A DNA stretch of 12,404 nt from Nitrosopumilaceae archaeon. Its GTDB lineage: Archaea > Thermoproteota > Nitrososphaeria > Nitrososphaerales > Nitrosopumilaceae. The stretch lies in NCBI GenBank assembly GCA_013867245.1, contig JACENB010000025.1, positions 1 through 12,404 on the forward strand, in the 5' to 3' direction. The position numbers were made by a program, and so were the translations under genes. The notes below the pieces were generated by a model. That model did no database searches. It was not told the DNA's origin and was given only the letters and a program-made list of their open reading frames with translations. Shown piece by piece: positions 1-6,712 of this stretch. Numbering within the stretch: the stretch's first letter is position 1; every line of letters starts with the position of its first letter.

Positions 1-680
<680 letters not shown>

Positions 681-1364
681 TCAAAGCGAAAATTGTGATT
701 TAAAATTTTTGTAAAAAGTTCCCATGTTAGATTTAACAGTGGAAATATTTCGATCAACATCTAAACGAATTTGTTGTGGATCTATGTGAGGGATTTTATG
801 CAATTTTTCTTCGGTTTTATCTAACCAAAGATTTACCATTTGTTCATTTACTTCAAGATGAAATTGGAGACCAATTGCACTTTTGTATTGAAATGCTTGA
901 TTTTGATAATTTTCAGATGAGGCTAATCTAGTAGCACCTGAAGGCAAATCAAAAGTATCCCCATGCCAATGAAATACTGAAAAAGGATTTTTGAATCCAT
1001 CAAATAATTTAGAATTACTTGTAATAGTCAAATCATCATAAAATCCAATTTCAGTAATCGGACCCCTATATACTGAAGATCCAAAAGTTTTTGCAATTAA
1101 TTGAGAACCCAAACAAATTCCCAAGACAGGAATTGAATTTTCAACATAATTTTTAATTAATTTTCGTTCCTCAATTAAATATGGTAAATCATCATTTGCA
1201 CTTTCTGGAGCTCCCAAGATTACTGCAAATGAAAAATGTTTTTTAGGTATTTTTTCATGTTTTGCATGAACTGATGTAATATCAAATCCATCATCAGACA
1301 ATAATTGACCTAAATGTCCTGAGCCCTCAATTCTAGTATTTTGTACTAATAAAACATCAGACAT
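681..1364 (-). CDS. Class I glutamine amidotransferase, GMP-synthase-like (227 aa)
   Basis: A single-domain class I (triad) glutamine amidotransferase, which releases ammonia from glutamine or hydrolyses a related gamma-glutamyl amide. The triad is complete: nucleophile Cys84 in the elbow GICLGSQ (82-88), then His169 and Glu171 in LQFHLEV (166-172). The oxyanion strand is VILGAPES (48-55). The protein is about the size of the stand-alone GMP-synthase-like GATase proteins of unknown substrate. There is no synthetase domain attached, and no guaA or other named partner next to it. It lies 23 bp downstream of glutamate dehydrogenase on the same strand and shows no clear TATA box or Shine-Dalgarno of its own, so co-transcription with gdhA is likely. 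A link to glutamate/glutamine balance is inference from context. The true substrate is unknown. Confidence 0.88.
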   Translation of the reverse strand: MSDVLLVQNTRIEGSGHLGQLLSDDGFDITSVHAKHEKIPKKHFSFAVILGAPESANDDLPYLIEERKLIKNYVENSIPVLGICLGSQLIAKTFGSSVYRGPITEIGFYDDLTITSNSKLFDGFKNPFSVFHWHGDTFDLPSGATRLASSENYQNQAFQYKSAIGLQFHLEVNEQMVNLWLDKTEEKLHKIPHIDPQQIRLDVDRNISTVKSNMGTFYKNFKSQFSL

Positions 1365-1387
1365 TATAGAAATTAAAAATAATCAAA

Positions 1388-2662
1388 CTATGGCCAAATG
1401 CCTTTATGATTAAATGCTTCTAGAACACGTTCAACAGCTAAAACCATGGTAGCTTTTCGCATGTCAACTTTGTGTTTTTTGGATAATGCATATGCATCTT
1501 TGAATCCTTGTGTGATATTTTTTTCCATCTTTGATGCAACTTCATCAAAACTCCAATAGTATCCCATATTGTTTTGAACCCATTCTAAATAGGAGATACA
1601 TACACCACCAGAATTTGCTAAAATATCAGGAACTACAAGAATTTTTTTCTTTTCAATTACAGGATCAGCTTCAGGTAATGTTGGCCCATTTGCAGCTTCA
1701 CCAATAATTTTACAATTTAATTTTTCAGCAATTTTTGCAGTTATTTGATTTTCTAAGGCTCCAGGAATTAAAATTTCACATTTTGCAGTTAGCAATTCTT
1801 CAGTTGAGACTTTTTTACTTCCAGTAAATCCTACAACTGATCCAGTTTTTTCTTTGTGTTCTAAAATTTTACTTACTTTGGCACCTTTAGGAATTAAAAT
1901 TGAACCTTTGGAATCACTGACTCCAACTACAACTGCACCCATTTTTTCTAAATATTCACCAGCAAAAGTAGAAGCATTTCCAAATCCTTGTAAAATTACT
2001 TTTGCACCTTTTAATTTTATTTTCAAAGTTTTTGCAGCTTCTCTAACAGTATATGCTGTACCCAATCCAGTAGCAACATTTCTTGCTAAAGAACCACCCA
2101 TAGGAATTGGTTTTCCAGTAATTACACCTGGAGAGTATTTGTTTCCATTTAATTTACTAAACGTATCCATAATTTGGGTCATTTCTCTACCAGTAGTATA
2201 AACATCAGGTGCAGGAATATCTTTCTCAGGTCCAATAATTTCTGCAATTTTGTAAGCAAAACCTCTAGTCAATCTTTCCATTTCCCCATCACTGAGTTTT
2301 TCAGTTTTTGGGTTTACGTAAATAGCACCTTTTCCTCCACCTAGTGGAACATCAACAATTGCACATTTCCAAGTCATCCATGATGATAATGCCATAACTT
2401 CTCTTTCCATATACTCAACACCACCTTCAGGGTTGAAATAACGAATGCCTCCTTTGTATGGACCTCTATCGTTATTGTGTTGACTTCTAAAACCAGTAAA
2501 TACTCTAATTTTTCCATTATCCATTTTTACAGGAATTTTAACTCTCAACATTTTATTTGGCATTGCAAGATATTCACGAATGCCCTTATCATTAATTCCA
2601 AGTATGTCACAAGCATCATTAACTTGCTTAGTTGCATTGGCAAATGGATCAGATTTTACCAT
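1388..2662 (-). CDS. gdhA: Glutamate dehydrogenase (Glu/Leu/Phe/Val family, 424 aa)
   Basis: Cytoplasmic enzyme interconverting 2-oxoglutarate plus ammonium and glutamate, the entry point of ammonium into biomass; members are usually hexamers. The N-terminal substrate domain (about residues 1-190) carries GPYKGGIRY with Lys70, PLGGGKGA (106-113) with the catalytic Lys111, and PAPDV (150-154) with the catalytic Asp153. The C-terminal Rossmann domain has the dinucleotide-binding turn GFGNAS (226-231), and Asp250 in GVSDSKG near the end of the second strand; cofactor preference (NAD or NADP) is not decided by this. Length is normal for the hexameric GDH of about 420 residues. It is the first gene of a minus-strand run with the amidotransferase, and has a good TATA box 29 bp upstream of the ATG. 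Other members of the family (Leu, Phe, Val dehydrogenases) are shorter, so GDH is the firm choice. Confidence 0.96.
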   Translation of the reverse strand: MVKSDPFANATKQVNDACDILGINDKGIREYLAMPNKMLRVKIPVKMDNGKIRVFTGFRSQHNNDRGPYKGGIRYFNPEGGVEYMEREVMALSSWMTWKCAIVDVPLGGGKGAIYVNPKTEKLSDGEMERLTRGFAYKIAEIIGPEKDIPAPDVYTTGREMTQIMDTFSKLNGNKYSPGVITGKPIPMGGSLARNVATGLGTAYTVREAAKTLKIKLKGAKVILQGFGNASTFAGEYLEKMGAVVVGVSDSKGSILIPKGAKVSKILEHKEKTGSVVGFTGSKKVSTEELLTAKCEILIPGALENQITAKIAEKLNCKIIGEAANGPTLPEADPVIEKKKILVVPDILANSGGVCISYLEWVQNNMGYYWSFDEVASKMEKNITQGFKDAYALSKKHKVDMRKATMVLAVERVLEAFNHKGIWP

Positions 2663-2687
2663 GATAACGATAGTATTCTAATTCAGA

Positions 2688-2695
2688 TTATATAA
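2688..2695 (-). promoter_or_regulatory. TATA box of gdhA
   Basis: TTATATAA, palindromic and so identical on both strands, is centred about 29 bp before the gdhA ATG at 2662. This gives a leaderless or very short 5' leader. It lies in the 135-bp divergent region between gdhA and the proteasome gene. Confidence 0.6.
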
Positions 2696-2765
2696 GTTTG
2701 GTTTAAAATTGAATATTAAGATTTTAGATTTTCAAAAATTCTAAAATAATTGAGAGATAATTACC

Positions 2766-2773
2766 CTTAAATT
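2766..2773 (+). promoter_or_regulatory. TATA-like box of the proteasome alpha gene
   Basis: CTTAAATT is centred about 28 bp upstream of the first ATG at 2798, the spacing expected for leaderless archaeal transcription. It is less TATA-like than the gdhA box, and other AT-rich stretches lie further upstream, so the assignment rests mainly on spacing. Confidence 0.4.
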
Positions 2774-2797
2774 GACTGGGAATAAAGTTGTATTATC

Positions 2798-3523
2798 ATG
2801 ATGGCATCACGCGGTTACGACATGACACCAACAATGTATTCTCCTGATGGTAGAATCTATCAAGTCGAATATGCAATTGAGACGGTAAAAAGAGGAACAT
2901 TAGCTATTGGCATTAGTACCAAACAAGGCGTAATCATGGCAGTAGAAGAAAAAGCAAGAACTTTACAAACTAAAAATATTACACAGAAAATTTTTCAAGT
3001 AGATTATCATATTGGAGTTGCAGCAGCAGGATATATTCCAGATGCACGAGTTCAAGTGGATAATGCAAGAGCATTCTCACAAGGAAATAGAATGACATAT
3101 GATGAATCAGTAGAAATTGCTACTGTTTCAAAATACTTAGCAGATACAGCTCATCAATTTACTCAATATGGGGGAGTGCGTCCAAACGGAGTCTCAATGA
3201 TTATTGCAGGAATTGATCAGAAAGGAGAAGCAATCTATGTAATTGATCCTAGCGGAACATATGTACAATTCACAGCAGTTGCAATTGGTGCAGGTGCAGA
3301 TGAAGTCAATTCATTTTTAGAAAAAAATTATAATCCAGACATGAGTTTAGAAGATGCAGCAGCATTAGCTATTGCATGTATAAATTTGAAAGATGAAGTT
3401 AAAGATGAAATTAAGAATGTCAAAATGGCTAAAGTTTCATCAGAATCAAAAGTTTTTGAAAAAGTTTCAGAAGCAGATTTAGAAAATTATTCTAAAAATG
3501 TATCCAAATTTTCAAACGAATAG
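2798..3523 (+). CDS. psmA: Proteasome subunit alpha (241 aa)
   Basis: Alpha subunit of the archaeal 20S proteasome. Seven copies form each outer ring, gate entry to the proteolytic chamber, and dock the AAA+ ATPase. The family N-terminal signature is complete: YDMTPTMYSPDGRIYQVEYA at residues 7-26, including the gate segment and helix H0. Lys64 in TQKI aligns by eye with the lysine that receives the C-terminal HbYX motif of activating ATPases in the Thermoplasma enzyme. RPNGVSMIIAGID (128-140) matches the conserved RPxGV segment. There is no propeptide and no N-terminal catalytic threonine, which separates it from beta subunits. Two adjacent ATG codons (2798 and 2801) are both possible starts. 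The beta subunit and ATPase are not in this window. A 50-bp gap leads to the downstream methyltransferase. Confidence 0.97.
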   Translation: MMASRGYDMTPTMYSPDGRIYQVEYAIETVKRGTLAIGISTKQGVIMAVEEKARTLQTKNITQKIFQVDYHIGVAAAGYIPDARVQVDNARAFSQGNRMTYDESVEIATVSKYLADTAHQFTQYGGVRPNGVSMIIAGIDQKGEAIYVIDPSGTYVQFTAVAIGAGADEVNSFLEKNYNPDMSLEDAAALAIACINLKDEVKDEIKNVKMAKVSSESKVFEKVSEADLENYSKNVSKFSNE

Positions 3524-3557
3524 AAGTTTTAGATTTGAAAAATATTCAATCAGACAT

Positions 3558-3564
3558 AAGGAGA
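3558..3564 (+). promoter_or_regulatory. Shine-Dalgarno site of the UbiE-like methyltransferase
   Basis: AAGGAGA ends 9 nt before the ATG at 3574 and can pair with the conserved CCUCC-type 3' end of archaeal 16S rRNA. It fixes this start and suggests that the gene is translated from a message with upstream sequence, most simply read-through from psmA. Genes with a TATA box close to the start codon show no such site. Confidence 0.7.
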
Positions 3565-3573
3565 ATTTAGATA

Positions 3574-4266
3574 ATGGGTTTAGGAAGTAGTTACTGGAGC
3601 GAAGTAATCGAAGTACTCCGTGAAATCATTCCAATTTATGATAAAGTAAATTCAATAATTTCATTAGGAAAAGATGTAGAACATAGAAATCGAGGAATTT
3701 CAGGAAGAGTTCTCAAAGGAAATAAAATTCTAGATGCAGGTTCTGGTTTTGGAAACATGTCAAAAACTGCATTAAAACTAACAGACGGAGAAATTTCAAT
3801 CACTCTTTATGATCCTCTTGTACCAATGCTCAAAAATACAGGCTCACATTTTGAAAAAATTCCAGATATGGCAAATGGAGTTTTCGAACATATTCCATTC
3901 AGAGATGAAGAATTTGATGCAGTATTATGCGGTTATTCACTAAGAGATGCAATTAATTTGAGAGTTGCTATTTCTGAAATTCATCGAGTATTGAAAAAAG
4001 AGGGACGAATGGTAATTGTAGATTTAGGTAAACCAGATGAAAGTTTTATCAGAGCAGGGGTTGCATTTTATCTAAGATGCATTTTACCAATTCTTGCTTT
4101 TAGTGCAGGGGGAAAATTAGGATTAAAATTTGGAACACTTTATGGAACATTCAAAAGATGGCCACAAAATAAAAAATTAGAAGAATTGTTATTAGAAAAA
4201 TTTTCACGAGTAGAATTTGAAAAAGATCTTATGGGTGGCGCAATAATGGTTGCGGCATACAAATGA
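3574..4266 (+). CDS. UbiE/COQ5-like SAM-dependent methyltransferase (230 aa)
   Basis: A class I Rossmann methyltransferase that uses S-adenosylmethionine. The SAM-binding motif I is ILDAGSGFG (52-60), an acidic residue follows in LYDP (78-81), and the post-motif segment GYSLRDAINLR (120-130) followed by SEIHRVLKKEGRMVIVDLGKP (134-154) has the spacing and character of UbiE/MenG quinone methyltransferases. The N-terminal IYDKVNSIISLGKD (21-34) resembles the conserved 'YDxxNxxxSxGxxxxWR' opening of that family. Thaumarchaea contain menaquinones, so demethylmenaquinone methylation is a reasonable but unproven role. No other quinone gene is visible here. The stop overlaps the next start by 4 bp (ATGA), indicating translational coupling to the MFS transporter. 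A related C-methyltransferase acting on another isoprenoid or lipid is the main alternative. Confidence 0.8.
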   Translation: MGLGSSYWSEVIEVLREIIPIYDKVNSIISLGKDVEHRNRGISGRVLKGNKILDAGSGFGNMSKTALKLTDGEISITLYDPLVPMLKNTGSHFEKIPDMANGVFEHIPFRDEEFDAVLCGYSLRDAINLRVAISEIHRVLKKEGRMVIVDLGKPDESFIRAGVAFYLRCILPILAFSAGGKLGLKFGTLYGTFKRWPQNKKLEELLLEKFSRVEFEKDLMGGAIMVAAYK

Positions 4267-5423
4267 ATAGAGTTCTAATCTTAGTAAATCTAACAGGATT
4301 AATCATAGGTATTTCATATGGGCTTCATGGTCCAATATTACCAATTTTTGCAAAAAATGTAATTGGTGCAACATATTCAGAATTAGGTCTTATTGGATTA
4401 GCAAATTTTGTACCATACATGTTCATTCCACTTTTTGTAGGAATATTACTAGATAGAATAAACAATGCATATCTATTAGCAATAGGAGCAGCAATCAATT
4501 CAGCATCAATCTATCTTTTATCCATTGCACAATCAGTTCCAGAATTATTAGGATTTAGAATAATGACAGGAGTGGCTCATGCATTTTTCTGGCCACCATG
4601 CGAATCAATTATTTCAAATGAAAGTACAGAGAAAAACAGAGTTAAAAACATCTCTTGGTTTACAATGTTTTTTGTGATGGGTTTCATGATAGGACCACTA
4701 TTAGGAACTGCATTTTTAGAAAATCTTGACATCACATATAGAATATTATTCCAAATTGCAGCATTCATTTTAGCAGCAGCAATAATTACAGCATTATTAG
4801 CATCAAAAAAGAGAATCAAAGTACATCACGAAAGATTTTCTTTTTCAGCAATTAAAGATATGAAAAAATTTCCAGAAGTAATTACATTACTAATTTTCTG
4901 CACATCATCATTTGGGATTATTCTAACAATTTTTCCTGCATATCTCAACGATAAAGGAATGAATGCAACTGATGTTTTGTATTTATTTTTTGCATTTGGA
5001 ATTTCACGGGTAATTTCACTAGCATTAGCAGGAAAATTTGCAAAGAAAACAAGCCATACATTGATTGCAGCCACATTAGCAGTTTCTATAGGATTAGCAA
5101 TTTCAGTTGTTGCAGATTCAATTATCACATTTGGAATTGCTTTGGTTTTAATGGGATTTGGATTTAGTATATTTTTCCCACTTACTTTAGAAATTATTTT
5201 AAGCAAAACAAAAAAAGGCATATCTGGAAAAATAATCGGAGCTTATGAAACAATTTTTGGATTGGGTTGGGCAGTGGGACCAACTATAGGTGGACCAATA
5301 ACACAATCATTTGGAGACGAGACACCATACATCATATTTTCAATTATTGGAGTAGGAATTACAGTATTAGCTATCATATCAAGAAAAAAGTTGGAACCAT
5401 TGAAAATTCAGGAAGATCAATAA
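4263..5423 (+). CDS. Major facilitator superfamily transporter (386 aa)
   Basis: An integral membrane transporter with about 12 predicted hydrophobic segments (roughly residues 5-28, 38-63, 69-89, 96-115, 131-152, 158-180, 205-225, 235-258, 264-284, 288-310, 323-345 and 354-373) and a charged central loop near 181-204. The MFS loop 2-3 signature appears as GILLDR (60-65). GFMIGPLLGT (140-149) in helix 5 looks like motif C of the drug:proton antiporters, and GLGWAVGPTIGG (333-344) in helix 11 is a similar glycine-proline pattern. These favour an efflux-type (DHA-like) antiporter. The substrate cannot be read from sequence. The ATG overlaps the stop of the UbiE-like methyltransferase, so the two are coupled. 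Export or handling of a methylated product is only a guess from that coupling. Confidence 0.88.
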   Translation: MNRVLILVNLTGLIIGISYGLHGPILPIFAKNVIGATYSELGLIGLANFVPYMFIPLFVGILLDRINNAYLLAIGAAINSASIYLLSIAQSVPELLGFRIMTGVAHAFFWPPCESIISNESTEKNRVKNISWFTMFFVMGFMIGPLLGTAFLENLDITYRILFQIAAFILAAAIITALLASKKRIKVHHERFSFSAIKDMKKFPEVITLLIFCTSSFGIILTIFPAYLNDKGMNATDVLYLFFAFGISRVISLALAGKFAKKTSHTLIAATLAVSIGLAISVVADSIITFGIALVLMGFGFSIFFPLTLEIILSKTKKGISGKIIGAYETIFGLGWAVGPTIGGPITQSFGDETPYIIFSIIGVGITVLAIISRKKLEPLKIQEDQ

Positions 5424-5465
5424 TTCAAAATTAAAAAAGGATTAGGCACAATTTGAAACATTACG

Positions 5466-5473
5466 TTTAATTT
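5466..5473 (+). promoter_or_regulatory. TATA-like box of tatA
   Basis: TTTAATTT, centred about 25 bp upstream of the ATG at 5495, in the 71-bp gap after the MFS gene. The same octamer sits at a similar distance upstream of the tRNA gene at 11913. This suggests tatA has its own leaderless promoter. Confidence 0.45.
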
Positions 5474-5494
5474 TAAATTAGAAAATATCTGAAC

Positions 5495-5839
5495 ATGTTA
5501 GAATATTCACTAAATATAGGTGGTAGTGAATGGATGATAATCATATTTGTTGCAGTGGTACTAGTTTTAGGAACAGGAAAGCTTCCAGGTGCAGCGAAAA
5601 AAATGGGAAAAGTTGTTAGTGAATACAACAACGCCAAAAATGAAATTCAACAACAAATGAAAGAAGTAACTGAGGAAGTACCAAAAATTTCAGGACCAGT
5701 TGAGACTGAAAGAGAAAAATTAGAAATGATTGCAAAATCAGCAGGTATCAAAACAGAAGGTAAAACAGATGATGAAATTCAAAAAGAGATATCTGCAAAA
5801 ATGGGTCAAAAAACAACGGATACATCTGAAAAAAAATAA
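5495..5839 (+). CDS. tatA: TatA/Hcf106-like twin-arginine translocase subunit with extended tail (114 aa)
   Basis: Pore-forming or docking component of the twin-arginine pathway, which exports folded proteins across the cytoplasmic membrane. The family layout is clear: short extracytoplasmic N terminus, Gly-Ser-Glu before one hydrophobic helix (MIIIFVAVVLVLG, about 14-26), hinge GKLPGAAKKMGK (28-39), then an amphipathic helix. The usual FG at the hinge is LG here. After the amphipathic helix comes a charged segment (40-70), then a compact stretch from about 74 to 104, with LEMIAKSAGIKTEGKTDDEI in its first part, that resembles a SAP/Rho-N-like helix-extended-helix, and a Lys/Thr-rich end. No tatC is present in the window. 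TatA and TatB cannot be told apart from sequence alone; archaea generally use TatA-type proteins. The gene converges on the DNA methyltransferase with 3 bp between stop codons. Confidence 0.87.
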   Translation: MLEYSLNIGGSEWMIIIFVAVVLVLGTGKLPGAAKKMGKVVSEYNNAKNEIQQQMKEVTEEVPKISGPVETEREKLEMIAKSAGIKTEGKTDDEIQKEISAKMGQKTTDTSEKK

Positions 5840-5840
5840 A
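5829..5840 (-). terminator. U-tract terminator for the DNA methyltransferase
   Basis: The poly-A run encoding the Lys-rich C terminus of TatA (5829-5836) and the following A-rich bases read as a run of eight T on the minus strand, directly after the methyltransferase stop. Archaeal termination commonly needs only such U-tracts. Inferred from composition only. Confidence 0.4.
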
Positions 5841-5842
5841 AA

Positions 5843-6619
5843 TTATTTTGATTTTTTAATTCGATAAAGATTTTTGTCTAATCTTTTTTTAGCAAATTTG
5901 TAATAATCAGGAACAATTTCAAATCCCAGATAACGCCGATTAAGAGATTTACTTACAACTGCAGTTTGTCCAGAACCCAAAAAAGGATCAAAAACAATAT
6001 CTTTTTTTTCACTAGAATATTCCAATAATTTTTTAATTATTTCTGAAGGAAGTTTAGTCGGAGTCTTTTCATCACCAGACCAATATTCTCTTTTAATATC
6101 CCAAACATCCTCTTTATCACGATAATGAAGACTTCGTCCATCTTCAGATTTGTCATCTTTTTTAAATCTAGAAAAAGGAAAAAATTTTCTTTTTTTATCA
6201 TCTTTACAAACATAGAGACAATGATAATGTGAAGTGACAAACTTCTTTTTTGTAACTACCCCAAACTGATATTTCCAGATAATATGATTAATGGTAATGA
6301 ATCCAACATCATCCAAGGCACGTAAAATATCTTTGAGGTTATTCCAACCTGAAAAAACATACATGCTTCCAGAATCTTTTAAAATTCTAAACACCTCACT
6401 CATCCAAGAAAACGTGAAATCATAATAGTCCTCAGGTTTTATTTCATTGTATCCAGATAGAACTCTGGAAGCAGTTCTATTGTAATTAGCTTTTTTTGCT
6501 TTAAAATTAATAGCAAATGGAGGATCAGTAATTACAAGATTAATTCTATTTTTAGGGATTAATTTCATTCCATCAATACAATTTTCATTGTAAATTTTGT
6601 TTATTTCCACTTTCTTCAT
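5843..6619 (-). CDS. Site-specific DNA methyltransferase, beta-class N6-adenine type (258 aa)
   Basis: A DNA-modifying enzyme that transfers a methyl group from SAM to a base. Counting from the ATG at 6619, the catalytic motif IV is TDPPF (31-35), the SAM-binding FxGxG motif is FDPFLGSGQT (214-223), and a variable target-recognition region lies between them; this order is the beta class. DPPF favours N6-adenine over N4-cytosine (SPPY/W). The C terminus has RYLGFEI (233-239), typical of the family. The frame is open upstream to an ATG at 6691, but 6619 is preferred: the family N terminus starts near here, a TATA-like box sits about 29 bp upstream of it, and the longer form would leave only 21 bp to the divergent helicase. 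No restriction endonuclease is adjacent, so it looks like an orphan methyltransferase. The recognition site cannot be predicted. Confidence 0.9.
   Translation of the reverse strand: MKKVEINKIYNENCIDGMKLIPKNRINLVITDPPFAINFKAKKANYNRTASRVLSGYNEIKPEDYYDFTFSWMSEVFRILKDSGSMYVFSGWNNLKDILRALDDVGFITINHIIWKYQFGVVTKKKFVTSHYHCLYVCKDDKKRKFFPFSRFKKDDKSEDGRSLHYRDKEDVWDIKREYWSGDEKTPTKLPSEIIKKLLEYSSEKKDIVFDPFLGSGQTAVVSKSLNRRYLGFEIVPDYYKFAKKRLDKNLYRIKKSK
5849..5858 (+). terminator. U-tract terminator for tatA
   Basis: A plus-strand T-run (six T at 5852-5857, with a shorter T-run just before it) begins 10-15 bp after the tatA stop. It lies inside the coding sequence for the Lys-rich C terminus of the methyltransferase. 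It would serve as an archaeal U-tract terminator. Inferred from composition only. Confidence 0.4.
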
Positions 6620-6644
6620 TTTTAAATTAAAGATTGTTTCTAGG

Positions 6645-6652
6645 TTAATAAT
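6645..6652 (-). promoter_or_regulatory. TATA-like box of the DNA methyltransferase
   Basis: The minus strand reads ATTATTAA, centred about 29 bp before the ATG at 6619. It lies inside the longer reading of the gene that would start at 6691, and so supports the shorter start. Confidence 0.45.
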
Positions 6653-6712
6653 CTCATTGGTTAATAAAGAAATTAAACAATAAATCATCAAATATTTCTA
6701 ATATAATAGATC

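Noticed and set aside
1854..2201. Plus-strand open frame of 115 codons
   Set aside because: It is fully antisense to gdhA, whose motifs are intact. The translation is a proline/leucine-rich shadow without family features.
4826..5221. Minus-strand open frame of 131 codons
   Set aside because: It is antisense to the MFS transporter helices and mirrors their hydrophobic codons. No start signal or domain is visible.
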